Positions 24,540 to 32,917 of a DNA stretch of 64,000 bases are shown here, in pieces. The DNA is from an uncultured Lachnospiraceae bacterium. GTDB taxonomy: Bacteria > Bacillota > Clostridia > Lachnospirales > Lachnospiraceae. Below the pieces are notes generated by a model, which saw only the letters and a program-made list of their open reading frames with translations, did no database searches and was not told where the DNA came from. Both the position numbers and the translations under genes were made by a program. Position 1 is the first letter of the stretch, and every line of letters starts with the position of its first letter. The stretch lies in NCBI GenBank assembly GCA_900546325.1, contig URCR01000001.1:62001-126000 (forward strand), in the 5' to 3' direction.

Positions 24540-27500
24540 CTACTCAACACTCTTCAGTGATTCTACCATATTGATCTTCTTCAGCTTGAAATACATTACA
24601 CCGTTTACAAAGACTGAAAATGCACAGGTGAGCAGCGCGCTGTACAGAAAGCTCACTCCTTTGATCGTTCTTGCAAACATAACCGTATCAATTTCAACAG
24701 TCGTGATAATAAACCGGTGAAGGATGGTTCCGAGGATCACCCCGACGACGGTTCCGATCAATGTCAGCAGAATATTTTCACGATATACATAGGCAGAAAC
24801 TTCATTGTCGTAAAATCCAAGCACTTTGATCGTCGCAAGCTCCCGCTTCCGTTCGTTGATATTAATGTTATTCAGATTGTAGAGCACGACAAAGGCTAAG
24901 AGTCCCGCTGAAATGATCAGCACGACAATGACAATATCAAGGCTTTCCAGCATCTCGTCCATCTGTGCCTCTACATTGTAAGTGTAGGAAACATTCAGCG
25001 CCGCACGCTCTTCCAGAATGTTCTCGCCGATCTCCCTTAGTTTCTTCTCATCGAATTCTTTCATCTTGAAGTAGATGTTGTTCGCCTGCGGGAGCTCCCC
25101 AAATGTTTCTTCATAAACCTGCGGGGACACATAGAGATAATGCTCCATGTAATTCTCACAGATCTCTGTGATCTTTAATTCTTTTTCTACACCGTTTTCT
25201 CCTTTGACTGTGATCCGATCCCCTTTCTGAACGTCTAGCATCTTCGCCATTTTCTCTGTCAGAATGACATCCTCTTCCCCAAGTTCAAACGTTTCCTTTG
25301 TCTTTCTGTCACGATAGACAAGAAATTCCTGATTCTTCTCTAAATCCTGCGGAACATACAGGTAGACTTCCTTTTTGGTTTTGCCTTTCTTTATATCTGT
25401 CTTCTTTAAGTAACCTTCGGAAGTCTGTCCGATCTCCTTCTCCTCTTTCAGATACTGATCAAGCGCTTCCTTGTCTTTTTCATCTGCATCCGTATTGAGA
25501 ATGACCATTCCATCATACAGATTCAGTTCCTGAAACTGAATTCTTCCCACATCGAAAATAGAATCCCGCAGTCCAAATCCCACGATCATCAAAGACATAC
25601 AGCCGCCGATTCCAAAGACTGTCATAAAAAACCGCTTTTTGTAGCGGATCAGGTTGCGGATCGTAGATTTCCAGATAAAACTCAGCCTGCTCCAGATAAA
25701 TGTGATGCGCTCTAAAAAGACACGTTTTCCCTGTTTCGGTGCCGGCGGACGCATCAGGACTGCCGGCTGGGATGCCAGTTCTTTGTAACATGCAAGCAGT
25801 GTCGCCGCACTTGTGCAGATCACTGCCGCTCCTGTTGCCATCGCCGCATATCCCCAGTGATATGGGATCACAACGTCCGGCATATGCACATACATGATCT
25901 TATATGCATTTACAATAATGTACGGAAATACTTTTTCTCCGAACAGTACCCCGAAAATACTTCCTCCTACCGTCGCAAGCAGTGCGTAGTTCAGATATTT
26001 TCCCGCAATACTGAATTTCCCATAGCCGAGGGCCTTGAGTGTTCCGATCTGTGTACGCTGTTCTTCGACCATACGCGTCATCGTCGTCAGGCTGATCAGC
26101 GCCGCCACGATGAAAAACAAGATCGGGAAGACCTCTCCGATCGCCCGCATGCGGTCTGCGTTATCTCCATATCCGGTGTACTCAGAAAGCGCACTCCTGT
26201 CATTGACATACCATGTGGCATCTTCAATGTCCTCAATTTTCTGCTCGGCATCTTTGATCTGATTTTCTCCGTCTCTGATCTCTTCCTCAGCTTCTTTTTT
26301 CCCATTCTCATAGGATGCTTTTGCCTCGGCAAGTTTCTTCTCATTGACCGCGATTTCATTTTCTCCTGCCGCAAGTTCGGCTTCCCCGGCATGGATCGTT
26401 TCCCATCCCGCATCAATCTGGCGCTGCCCTTCTGCCGCCTGCATTTCCCCGGCATCTAATTCCTCTTCCGCGGCTGCAAGCTGTCCTCTGGCAGTCTCGA
26501 TTGCCGCCTTCCCTTCTTCCAGCTGTCCTTTTGCCGCCGCAAGCTCCTGTTCCTTCTGCGTAAGCGTCTGTTCTGCCTGTGCGATCTGCTCTGCCGCCTG
26601 CTCTAACTGAGGCTCTATTCCCTCGATCGTCTCCCGGAGCGCTGCAATCTGTGCCTCTGTCTGCGGGATCTGATCCTCCGGAATCATTCCATTCTCCAGC
26701 GCTTCTAAAAGACTTGCAAGTGTCCCTTTCATCTCATCCAAAGCGGCGCTTCCGGATTCATATTCCGCCTTTTTTTCCTCCAGTTCTGCACGCCCTGCCA
26801 AGATCTGTTGTTCTCCTTCTGTGATCTGTGCCATCCCAGCCTCATACTGGCTTTGGAACTCACTTTCCTTTGCGGCAAATTCTGCTTTGTTCTGCTCCAG
26901 CTGTGTCCTTCCGCTCTCAATCTGCGCATAGGCTTCATCAACTGTACTCTGGCTCGCCAGCAGCTCACTTTTTCCCGCTTCTAATTCCTGCTTCCCGGTT
27001 TCCAGCTGTTCTCTCGCAGCTTTTAACTGTGTCTCGGCTTCCTCAATTTTTGCCTTACCGTCAGAAAGTTCTTTCTCTGCTGTTTTCTTTCCTTCTTCCA
27101 GTTCCGCCTTCGCATCCGCAAGTTCTTCATTTGCATCCTCACGGATCTCTTCTGCTCGGAGAGCTCCCTGCCGATCCCCGATGGATTCAATCTCTTCTAC
27201 AACCTTCTCCACCTTCTGATCGTACGCCTCTGTGAACGCGGTCTCTTCTGCCGCCCCCTCTACGGAGACATAGCACTCTGTGTAAGCTTCTGTCACAAAG
27301 GACTCTTTCGGCACTGCAAGAAAACCGCTTACCTCTCCATTTCCGATCGTACTGCTTCCCCGTTGAAAGGAAATATATTCCGGACTGCTTCCCGTCCCGA
27401 CAATCCGAAACGTTTCTTTCGAGAACGTATCTGTAACCGGATCTTTTGTCCCGCTGATCAGCGTAATCTCATCTCCGATTTTCAGATCAGATCCTTGAAT

Positions 27501-27926
27501 AAAATCCTGATCGATCAGACACTCTCCATCCTTTTTTGGCATTCTTCCTTCTTCTACCGTATACTGATTCATCGAATCTAAAATCGATGATACATGAAGT
27601 ACTTTCTGATTCCCGTCACGTTCGACCATCACATCTGCCGAATAGCCGGGTTCCACCTCACTCACTCCGTCAAGCGACCGGATTGCTTCCACATCCTTGT
27701 CGGTCAGCCCGAGTGTTCCCATTACCTTAATGTCCATCAGATGATTTCTGTCAAAATAGGCATCGGCAGAATAACGCATATCCGGCTCAGATGCCCGGAT
27801 TCCTGACAAGAATGCGACTCCCATTGCCACGATAAAGAAAATCGATAAGAAGCGTCCCATGCTTCTTCGTATTTCCATGTAAAAATCTTTTCTCAATGCT
27901 CGTTTCTTCATCTGTCTACCTACCAT
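24540..27926 (-). CDS. Giant FtsX/MacB-like ABC permease with a long extracellular coiled coil
   Basis: The protein has 1128 residues. A membrane helix near 25-45 is followed by a MacB-like periplasmic-type domain (60-245). A coiled coil of about 320 residues follows (250-570), with repeated Glu-Leu-x-x-Gly units such as ELxAGxxEL. Two FtsX-type membrane modules (around 590-720 and 1000-1120) complete it. These proteins do not transport across the membrane in the classical sense but transmit force or move lipids and peptides at the surface. The start is ATG 27926, overlapping the stop region of the ATPase gene, or ATG 27911. The operon order is TetR regulator, pentapeptide protein, ATPase, this permease. 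Confidence 0.9.
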   Translation of the reverse strand: MVGRQMKKRALRKDFYMEIRRSMGRFLSIFFIVAMGVAFLSGIRASEPDMRYSADAYFDRNHLMDIKVMGTLGLTDKDVEAIRSLDGVSEVEPGYSADVMVERDGNQKVLHVSSILDSMNQYTVEEGRMPKKDGECLIDQDFIQGSDLKIGDEITLISGTKDPVTDTFSKETFRIVGTGSSPEYISFQRGSSTIGNGEVSGFLAVPKESFVTEAYTECYVSVEGAAEETAFTEAYDQKVEKVVEEIESIGDRQGALRAEEIREDANEELADAKAELEEGKKTAEKELSDGKAKIEEAETQLKAAREQLETGKQELEAGKSELLASQSTVDEAYAQIESGRTQLEQNKAEFAAKESEFQSQYEAGMAQITEGEQQILAGRAELEEKKAEYESGSAALDEMKGTLASLLEALENGMIPEDQIPQTEAQIAALRETIEGIEPQLEQAAEQIAQAEQTLTQKEQELAAAKGQLEEGKAAIETARGQLAAAEEELDAGEMQAAEGQRQIDAGWETIHAGEAELAAGENEIAVNEKKLAEAKASYENGKKEAEEEIRDGENQIKDAEQKIEDIEDATWYVNDRSALSEYTGYGDNADRMRAIGEVFPILFFIVAALISLTTMTRMVEEQRTQIGTLKALGYGKFSIAGKYLNYALLATVGGSIFGVLFGEKVFPYIIVNAYKIMYVHMPDVVIPYHWGYAAMATGAAVICTSAATLLACYKELASQPAVLMRPPAPKQGKRVFLERITFIWSRLSFIWKSTIRNLIRYKKRFFMTVFGIGGCMSLMIVGFGLRDSIFDVGRIQFQELNLYDGMVILNTDADEKDKEALDQYLKEEKEIGQTSEGYLKKTDIKKGKTKKEVYLYVPQDLEKNQEFLVYRDRKTKETFELGEEDVILTEKMAKMLDVQKGDRITVKGENGVEKELKITEICENYMEHYLYVSPQVYEETFGELPQANNIYFKMKEFDEKKLREIGENILEERAALNVSYTYNVEAQMDEMLESLDIVIVVLIISAGLLAFVVLYNLNNININERKRELATIKVLGFYDNEVSAYVYRENILLTLIGTVVGVILGTILHRFIITTVEIDTVMFARTIKGVSFLYSALLTCAFSVFVNGVMYFKLKKINMVESLKSVE

Positions 27927-28624
27927 TCAATCGTTTCTACCGGTACCGGATGCTCATTTGTCTTCATGCTCTCCACCCGTCCGTTTTTTATGTGGATCAC
28001 CCGGTCCGCCATCGGTGCAAGTGCTGAATTGTGTGTAATGACGATCACAGTCATTCCTTTGTTCCGGCAAGTATCCTGAAGCAGCTTCAGAATCGCTTTT
28101 CCGGTATTGTAGTCAAGCGCTCCCGTCGGCTCATCACACAAAAGCAGCTTCGGATTCTTCGCAAGCGCTCTGGCGATCGACACTCTCTGCTGTTCTCCTC
28201 CGGAAAGCTGTGCCGGGAAGTTATTCAGTCTTTCTCCCAACCCTACTTCCTCAAGTACCGTCTTTGCATCCAGCGGTTCCTTGCAGATCTGCAATGCCAG
28301 TTCTACATTTTCCAGAGCCGTCAGGTTCGGAACAAGGTTATAGAACTGAAAGACAAATCCGATATCTTCTCTCCGGTAGCCGATCAGCTGCCGGTTTGTA
28401 TACTGTGCCACATCATTTCCATCGACAAGCACCTTCCCACTCGTGGCAGTATCCATTCCGCCGAGAATGTTTAACACCGTCGTCTTCCCCGCACCGCTTG
28501 GACCGACGATCACGACAAATTCCCCTTTTCCGATTTCAAAATCAATTCCATCCACTGCCCGGATCTCCACTTCTCCCATCTGATATACTTTTCTTACATT
28601 TTCCAGTTTTACAAAATCCTTCAT
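27920..28624 (-). CDS. ABC transporter ATPase, LolD/MacB type
   Basis: The protein has 234 residues. Walker A is GPSGAGKTT, the Q-loop is FQFYNLVPNLTALENV, the signature is LSGGEQQRVSIARAL, Walker B is LLLCDEPTGALD and the switch His is VIVITHN. The Gln-rich FQFYNL pattern is typical for the MacB/LolD group that pairs with FtsX-like permeases, here the giant one immediately downstream (overlap of 7 bases). Confidence 0.95.
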   Translation of the reverse strand: MKDFVKLENVRKVYQMGEVEIRAVDGIDFEIGKGEFVVIVGPSGAGKTTVLNILGGMDTATSGKVLVDGNDVAQYTNRQLIGYRREDIGFVFQFYNLVPNLTALENVELALQICKEPLDAKTVLEEVGLGERLNNFPAQLSGGEQQRVSIARALAKNPKLLLCDEPTGALDYNTGKAILKLLQDTCRNKGMTVIVITHNSALAPMADRVIHIKNGRVESMKTNEHPVPVETIEW

Positions 28625-29291
28625 CTTCTGTCCCTTCTTCTTTTATGATAATTCCAAGCCGCTTTGACAGTTCCAACGCCTGAAGCAGATTCACCTCTGC
28701 CCCATTCAGTTCTGAATTGTCATCCGAAATCAGGATTCCCCCAATCTCACAAGTTGTAAAATTCATCTTCTGTAGAGAAGTCTTAAAGAAATTTACTTCG
28801 CTTAACTCCACCTGATCCCACCGGATCTCCTTACAAAAACAGTCTGACATACCCGCCGCACGAAAACTGCTTTCTGCCACTTCCACATATTCCAGTTTTG
28901 ATCCATCCAGATTCGCATAGGAAAACATACATCCTGAAAATCTCACATGGGAAATCAGACATTCCGTCATCTTCGCTCCGACTCCTTTGCAGTTTTCAAA
29001 CAGACACCGTTTGAAGTAGCCGCGCCGAAAGTTTGTATTTGAAAAATCACATCTACGGAAAATCACATCGGAAAACTCACAGTTTTCCAGGTCACACGTC
29101 AAGAAACGGCAATTTTCAAACACAATCCGCCGTGCCCCGATTCTCCGGTAATTTTCCTCCTCCATGACGGTTTCGCTCATCTTTACTCCTACAATCGGAA
29201 GCTCCTCCCGAAGCTGATTCTCCATCAGCTCTTTGCCATCGGCAACTTCTACAAGGGGTTCCGTTTCAATCAATGGATCCTGTCGCTTCAT
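28542..29291 (-). CDS. Pentapeptide-repeat-like protein
   Basis: The protein has 249 residues. From about 55 to 200 it has pentapeptide-type repeats with Phe or Leu at every fifth position and frequent Cys (FENCRFLTCDLENCEFSDV, FSGCMFSYANLDGSKLEYV), forming a right-handed beta helix. Family members mimic DNA or act as scaffolds; no specific role is evident. Its 3' end overlaps the ATPase gene by 83 bases, an unusually long overlap; the last 28 residues (rich in Lys, Gly, Asp) look unlike the rest and may come from a frameshift near the AAAAGAAGAAGGG tract. It starts at an ATGA overlap with the TetR gene. Confidence 0.8.
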   Translation of the reverse strand: MKRQDPLIETEPLVEVADGKELMENQLREELPIVGVKMSETVMEEENYRRIGARRIVFENCRFLTCDLENCEFSDVIFRRCDFSNTNFRRGYFKRCLFENCKGVGAKMTECLISHVRFSGCMFSYANLDGSKLEYVEVAESSFRAAGMSDCFCKEIRWDQVELSEVNFFKTSLQKMNFTTCEIGGILISDDNSELNGAEVNLLQALELSKRLGIIIKEEGTEDEGFCKTGKCKKSISDGRSGDPGSGWN

Positions 29292-29875
29292 ACGGTTACC
29301 TCCAAAATAGCGCCTTCCAGCCCCCTTGTCATCAGTTTTCCGGTAATCTCCGCCATCTCCTTCGGGCTCTCGATGCAGCCCCGTTCAATCCAGTACAGTA
29401 CAATTCCAATCACGCCGGATGTACAATACTGGAACTGCACCTGGAATTCAAACGCCTGGCGATCACAGGCATCTTCAAACGCTGTCAGATATTTCTCAAA
29501 GACTGCTTCCAGCACTTTTTGACCTACGGAGATCCGCGTGCGGTTCTCCATCATCAACATGCAGCATTCCTTCCGCTCTTTCAGGTAGGAAAAAATAATT
29601 TCCAACACCTCACCGGCATTCTCACGAAGCTGCTGCGGAGTAAACTGTTCTGTAGCTTCTGCCGCCGCGGTACACATGTGATTTTCCAGATCATCCAGAA
29701 TTCCATAAATATCTGCATAATGAATATAGAATGTGTTTCTGTGAATCTTGGCACGCTCTGTCAGCTCTCGGATGGAAATCTCATTGATACTCTTCTCCTG
29801 CGATAATTCCAACAATGCTTTCAATATTTTCGCCTTCGTCCGCTCCGTCCTGCGGTCTGTTGCTGTTTTCTCCAT
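29288..29875 (-). CDS. TetR-family transcriptional regulator
   Basis: The protein has 195 residues. The helix-turn-helix occupies residues 10-58 (ILKALLELSQEKSINEISIRELTERAKIHRNTFYIHYADIYGIL). The C-terminal ligand domain is divergent, as usual, and resembles the TetR_C_7/DhaS-like group. It heads the operon with the pentapeptide protein and ABC exporter, and an imperfect palindrome overlaps its own -10 box, so it likely represses the whole operon. Confidence 0.93.
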   Translation of the reverse strand: MEKTATDRRTERTKAKILKALLELSQEKSINEISIRELTERAKIHRNTFYIHYADIYGILDDLENHMCTAAAEATEQFTPQQLRENAGEVLEIIFSYLKERKECCMLMMENRTRISVGQKVLEAVFEKYLTAFEDACDRQAFEFQVQFQYCTSGVIGIVLYWIERGCIESPKEMAEITGKLMTRGLEGAILEVTV

Positions 29876-29928
29876 TTCAAACTCCTTAAAATCATTTTCG
29901 CAGAATTCCTATGCATTTGCACAGTAAA

Positions 29929-29966
29929 TACCATTTTATAGTAAAATTTCATTCTAAATTTGTCAA
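29929..29966 (-). promoter_or_regulatory. Promoter and probable TetR-type operator
   Basis: TTGACA (29961-29966) and TACTAT (29938-29943) are spaced by 17 bases on the minus strand. The -10 box is part of the near-palindrome TACTAT-AAA-ATGGTA (29929-29943, one mismatch), a fitting site for the adjacent TetR-family repressor. Confidence 0.65.
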
Positions 29967-30010
29967 TAAAGGAAATATGAAATTTCTATAAAAACAACTC
30001 TCAAAACTCT

Positions 30011-30640
30011 CTATTTTCTTTTTACTTCATATTTATATTCCTTTGGAACTACGTCTTTCAAAATTCCTTTTATAAGTGTCTCTGCCTGTGTATCAGCCAT
30101 TTCTAATACTCCCATTTTTTCTATTTCTTTCTCAGCTTCCTGTTCTGCCAGTACATTTGCCTTATTCCCATCTTCCTTCTCGTTTAGATTCAACAACGCA
30201 AATTTGTTATCGAAGTAATGCGTTTTATCTTGATTAACTTTTACATCTATTACTTCCGCCTTTGGAATCGGCAAATATATTCTTTCCTTGCTGGCATCTA
30301 CTTTCACCTCTACATTTTTTTAATCAATTCCTATGCGTGCTGTTGCTTCATATACCATAATAAAATCCGCACGATTAAGAATAGGAACACCAGTATCTTT
30401 ATATTCGCTCATTCCAGTATAATGCAATTTCGCAGTTGTCAATTCACTCGATTTTTCTAACAATGTAACAATATACTCGGAATCCACTTTTTCCTTCCCA
30501 TTATACAAAAACAATGCTGCTGCTCCTACTAATCCTATTAGCAGAACCATTCCAATTCCTATCTGCATCTTCTTCTTTTTCCATGACCATAAACCTACTA
30601 CCTTTACTTTTTCTCCCTGTTCTTTTTTACTTTTCTCCAC
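30011..30640 (-). pseudogene. DUF4230-like membrane protein, interrupted by an in-frame TAA
   Basis: Two open stretches in the same frame (30640 to 30323 and 30319 to 30011) are separated only by TAA at 30320-30322. Together they would encode about 209 residues. There is a basic cytoplasmic N-terminus, one membrane helix (MQIGIGMVLLIGLVGAAALFLY), and an extracellular domain with DFIMVYEATARIGID, then the stop, then KNVEVKVDASKERIYLPIPKAEVIDVKV. The joined part matches the general pattern of DUF4230 proteins, where a hydrophobic residue would be expected at the stop; a single change of TTA (Leu) to TAA explains it. The start is GTG 30640 with GGAAAGGAAAAG upstream. TAA cannot be recoded as Sec or Pyl, so this copy is probably inactive, or the base call is wrong. 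Confidence 0.75.
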
Positions 30641-30724
30641 TTTTTCTTTTCCTTTCCATTATACAAAATTCCTGATTTCACGATATTAACTATTTCTCTG
30701 TCTTCTCTTCCGCTTAATCTACCA

Positions 30725-30814
30725 CTAGAAAAGCATCAAGAGCATAGCTCTTGTCATAAGCAATAACAAAACGATGGCTACTGCTGCCATTATGATTTTT
30801 TTCAGCTTTTTCAA
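30725..30814 (-). CDS. Tiny hydrophobic peptide (29 residues)
   Basis: A TTG start at 30814 lies 8 bases after GGAGG. The peptide begins with a basic KKLKK stretch followed by IIMAAVAIVLLLLM and ends ...AMLLMLF, a single membrane helix. Its shape resembles small membrane peptides and type I toxins. A hairpin with arms CAAGAGC and GCTCTTG (30737-30753) lies inside its 3' end. It is preceded by a 10-codon ORF whose stop abuts its ribosome site. The function is unknown. Confidence 0.55.
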   Translation of the reverse strand: MKKLKKIIMAAVAIVLLLLMTRAMLLMLF

Positions 30815-30819
30815 AATGA

Positions 30820-30852
30820 TCACCTCCCTCTTAAAAAATTCTTTTTTATCAT
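30820..30852 (-). CDS. Ten-codon upstream ORF, probably coupled to the tiny hydrophobic peptide
   Basis: The ORF reads MIKKNFLRGR and stops at TGA (30820-30822). GGGGGAAG lies 6 bases before its ATG. Its last codons (AGA GGG AGG TGA) form the ribosome site of the following TTG-started peptide, so the two would be translationally coupled. Confidence 0.4.
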   Translation of the reverse strand: MIKKNFLRGR

Positions 30853-30956
30853 CTGCTTCTTCCCCCTTCTATATATACTTTGTAAATTTCGCGTCTTTCC
30901 AAATTTCCCGGCATCCCACTAATCTTTCATCTTTTCCTCCATACTACATAAAAATA

Positions 30957-31018
30957 ACGTACTTAAAACAAGTTCATTTTGGACATTATATCACATCATG
31001 TACTTATTATGTACTTAT
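30957..31018 (+). promoter_or_regulatory. Direct repeats before the ribbon-helix-helix gene, probable autoregulatory operator
   Basis: ATGTACTTAT occurs at 30998-31007 and again at 31009-31018, exactly one helical turn apart (11 bases). A related ACGTACTTA lies 41 bases upstream (30957-30965), about four turns away. The paired copies lie where the -10 region should be, with TTGGAC upstream. Ribbon-helix-helix repressors typically bind such phased direct repeats. Confidence 0.6.
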
Positions 31019-31054
31019 ATCAAGATTAAATTATGTTTTATTAGAGGAGATTAT

Positions 31055-31213
31055 ATGGAAAAAGATAAACACTTAGGACTTCGAATTGATACAGATACTC
31101 ATTCAAAGTTAAAAAGTCTTTCTGAGTTTGAGGGACGTTCTATCAACGGGGAAATTTTATATCTAATTCGTCAGGCAATTTTAAAACACGAAAAGGAACA
31201 TGGAGTTCTTTAA
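31055..31213 (+). CDS. Small ribbon-helix-helix DNA-binding protein
   Basis: The protein has 52 residues. The N-terminal beta strand HLGLRIDTDTHSKLKSLSEF followed by EGRSINGEILYLIRQAIL is the Arc/MetJ ribbon-helix-helix fold: strand contacts in the major groove, helix A, a GRSxxxE turn, then helix B. AGAGGAG precedes ATG 31055 by 8 bases; the frame extends upstream without a ribosome site. It stands alone with no toxin gene next to it, so it is probably a solitary repressor rather than an antitoxin. Confidence 0.88.
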   Translation: MEKDKHLGLRIDTDTHSKLKSLSEFEGRSINGEILYLIRQAILKHEKEHGVL

Positions 31214-31230
31214 AATTTCAAAGTTTCACG

Positions 31231-31310
31231 AAAAACAGCGCAGGCCCTTCCGGCCGGATAAGTATATCTATGCGATATTTTCCTTATCTTCCGGCCAGAC
31301 TGCCTGCGCT
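31231..31310 (-). terminator. Large compound hairpin terminating the PPC-domain gene
   Basis: AGCGCAGGC (31237-31245) pairs with GCCTGCGCT (31302-31310), with an inner arm CCGGATAAG/CTTATCTTCCGG. On the minus strand it ends in TTTTT (31231-31235). It is unusually long (74 bases) for a terminator. Confidence 0.7.
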
Positions 31311-31364
31311 GCTCTATTCTCTTTCTACTCTCATCAAAATTGTAGATCGTCTTTGTGTCCGATG

Positions 31365-31784
31365 TTAAAACTGAAACAAGTTCAACCCGATCTCTTCATC
31401 GCGATATCGATCGACTTTCCCATCGATCACATTGATCACCATCTCACAAGTCGCACTGATCACTGCCCGGTTTAAATGTCCTCCGAACACTTCCCCTTTC
31501 TCATTTCCTGCACTCATATGCAAGTGGCAGTAGAATTCGTCATTCATTGTATTGATCGTCCCAGTCAGTGACACGATTTCAAAACTTCCCGTAAATTCAT
31601 TGGCGAGATACTCTTTTTCCTCTGTTTTAAATACACCGACCGTAAACCGGTCAACAGCTCCCAGTGCCTGCACACTTGCAAGCGTAATCTGCTCTTTTTG
31701 TGCAATTGCCTTTACCTGTTCGAGAATATCTTCCCCTTTATCCATCCGTGCAACAATTGTATTTCCAAATCTTCTATATTCCAT
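31365..31784 (-). CDS. PPC (DUF296) domain protein
   Basis: The protein has 139 residues, all one PPC/DUF296 domain (IVARMDKGEDILEQVKAIAQKEQITLASVQALGAVDRFTVGVF, then CHLHMSAGNEKGEVFGGHLNRA). The GxHLxxA motif near the end and conserved His residues form a putative metal or ligand site. In plants this domain is part of AT-hook proteins; the function of bacterial single-domain members is unknown. ATG 31784 has AGGAGG upstream; it follows the Gfo/Idh gene by 25 bases. Confidence 0.9.
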   Translation of the reverse strand: MEYRRFGNTIVARMDKGEDILEQVKAIAQKEQITLASVQALGAVDRFTVGVFKTEEKEYLANEFTGSFEIVSLTGTINTMNDEFYCHLHMSAGNEKGEVFGGHLNRAVISATCEMVINVIDGKVDRYRDEEIGLNLFQF

Positions 31785-31809
31785 CTTCTTGTTTCCTCCT
31801 GTTCTTTTT

Positions 31810-32805
31810 CTATTTTTCCTGTTCTGATTCCATCTTTTCTTCCGGATACACAAGTCCCCAGTGATTTCGGACTTCTGTCATAATATCCATCACGTCAGAA
31901 GTATAGGACAGATTCATCTCATCCCCTCTGTCTGACACCGCCTGTTCCATATCTTCAACCTCGTAGAACAGTGCCTCTTCTTTTCTGCCGCAGGCGACCG
32001 TCTCCTTCCTGCCGTCTTCGGTGTAAGTGATCACCGCCTGATCTGCCCGCGGATAATCATAGATTTCGATATAGCCTTTCTCAAATGTGGCAACTCCTCT
32101 TTTGGGTTGTTTTGCATGGAGTGTCAGTGTGACTGCTGCCATCTCTTTTGCCGGATTTGCCATCAGAATTCCCACCTGCTCGTCCACACCGCTCGGCGCA
32201 GTCCTCACCTGGGATGAGATCTGATCCGGCGCCTCAGACAGGAATGCCCGGGCAAATGCAAGCGCATAGACACCGATGTCCAGCAGGGCTCCTCCTGCCA
32301 GTGCCGGATTGAAAAAGCGGTTGCTCATATCATACTCTTTATAGCTTCCGAACGAAACCTGAATCATCTGTAGTTTTCCAAGTTTTCCGGCGTCAATCAT
32401 TTCCCGTAGTTTTTTGTAGAGCGGCATATGATAAATTGTCATCGCCTCCGCCAGTACCACTTTCTGTTCCTCTGCAAGTTGTCTGGCTTCTCTCAGTTCC
32501 TTTGCATTCAATGTGACTGCTTTCTCACAGAGCACATGCTTTCCGGCTTTCAGCGCCTCCCGCAAATATTGGATATGCGTATTATGGGGTGTTGCAATGT
32601 AGACAATATCCACCTGCTCATCCGCAAACACATCCGTAATGTTCTCATATACCTTTTGGATTTTGTATTTCTCCGCAAATGCTGCTGTCCGTTCCTGATT
32701 TCTCCCTGCCGCGCCATAGAACATCCTCCCATGCTCTGCCAGCGTCTCCGCCATCTCAGTTGCAATGGCACCACAGCCAATCACTGCCCAAAGATAATTT
32801 CCCAT
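31810..32805 (-). CDS. Gfo/Idh/MocA-family oxidoreductase
   Basis: The protein has 331 residues. A Rossmann NAD(P) domain with GCGAIATEMAETLAEHG (9-25) and YIATPHNTHIQYLREALKAGKHVLCEKAVTLN holds the family's E-K signature. A C-terminal alpha/beta domain with GGALLDIGVYALAFAR carries the expected substrate-site Asp and Tyr/His region. The group includes sugar or inositol dehydrogenases and dimeric diol dehydrogenases; the substrate cannot be given. AAAGGAGC precedes the ATG. It forms an operon with the PPC-domain gene behind a near-consensus promoter. Confidence 0.92.
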   Translation of the reverse strand: MGNYLWAVIGCGAIATEMAETLAEHGRMFYGAAGRNQERTAAFAEKYKIQKVYENITDVFADEQVDIVYIATPHNTHIQYLREALKAGKHVLCEKAVTLNAKELREARQLAEEQKVVLAEAMTIYHMPLYKKLREMIDAGKLGKLQMIQVSFGSYKEYDMSNRFFNPALAGGALLDIGVYALAFARAFLSEAPDQISSQVRTAPSGVDEQVGILMANPAKEMAAVTLTLHAKQPKRGVATFEKGYIEIYDYPRADQAVITYTEDGRKETVACGRKEEALFYEVEDMEQAVSDRGDEMNLSYTSDVMDIMTEVRNHWGLVYPEEKMESEQEK

Positions 32806-32846
32806 CGTTCCTGTGCTCCTTTCTCTTGCTTTTTCTTTATTTACAG

Positions 32847-32874
32847 ATTATAGGCAATTTTCCCCGGCTGTCAA
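32847..32874 (-). promoter_or_regulatory. Consensus promoter of the Gfo/Idh and PPC genes
   Basis: TTGACA (32869-32874) and TATAAT (32847-32852), both perfect, are spaced by 16 bases on the minus strand, about 42 bases before the ATG at 32805. Confidence 0.88.
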
Positions 32875-32917
32875 GAACATCCTTCCGTCGCCTGAAGTGA
32901 GCTTTGATTCTTCCCTT

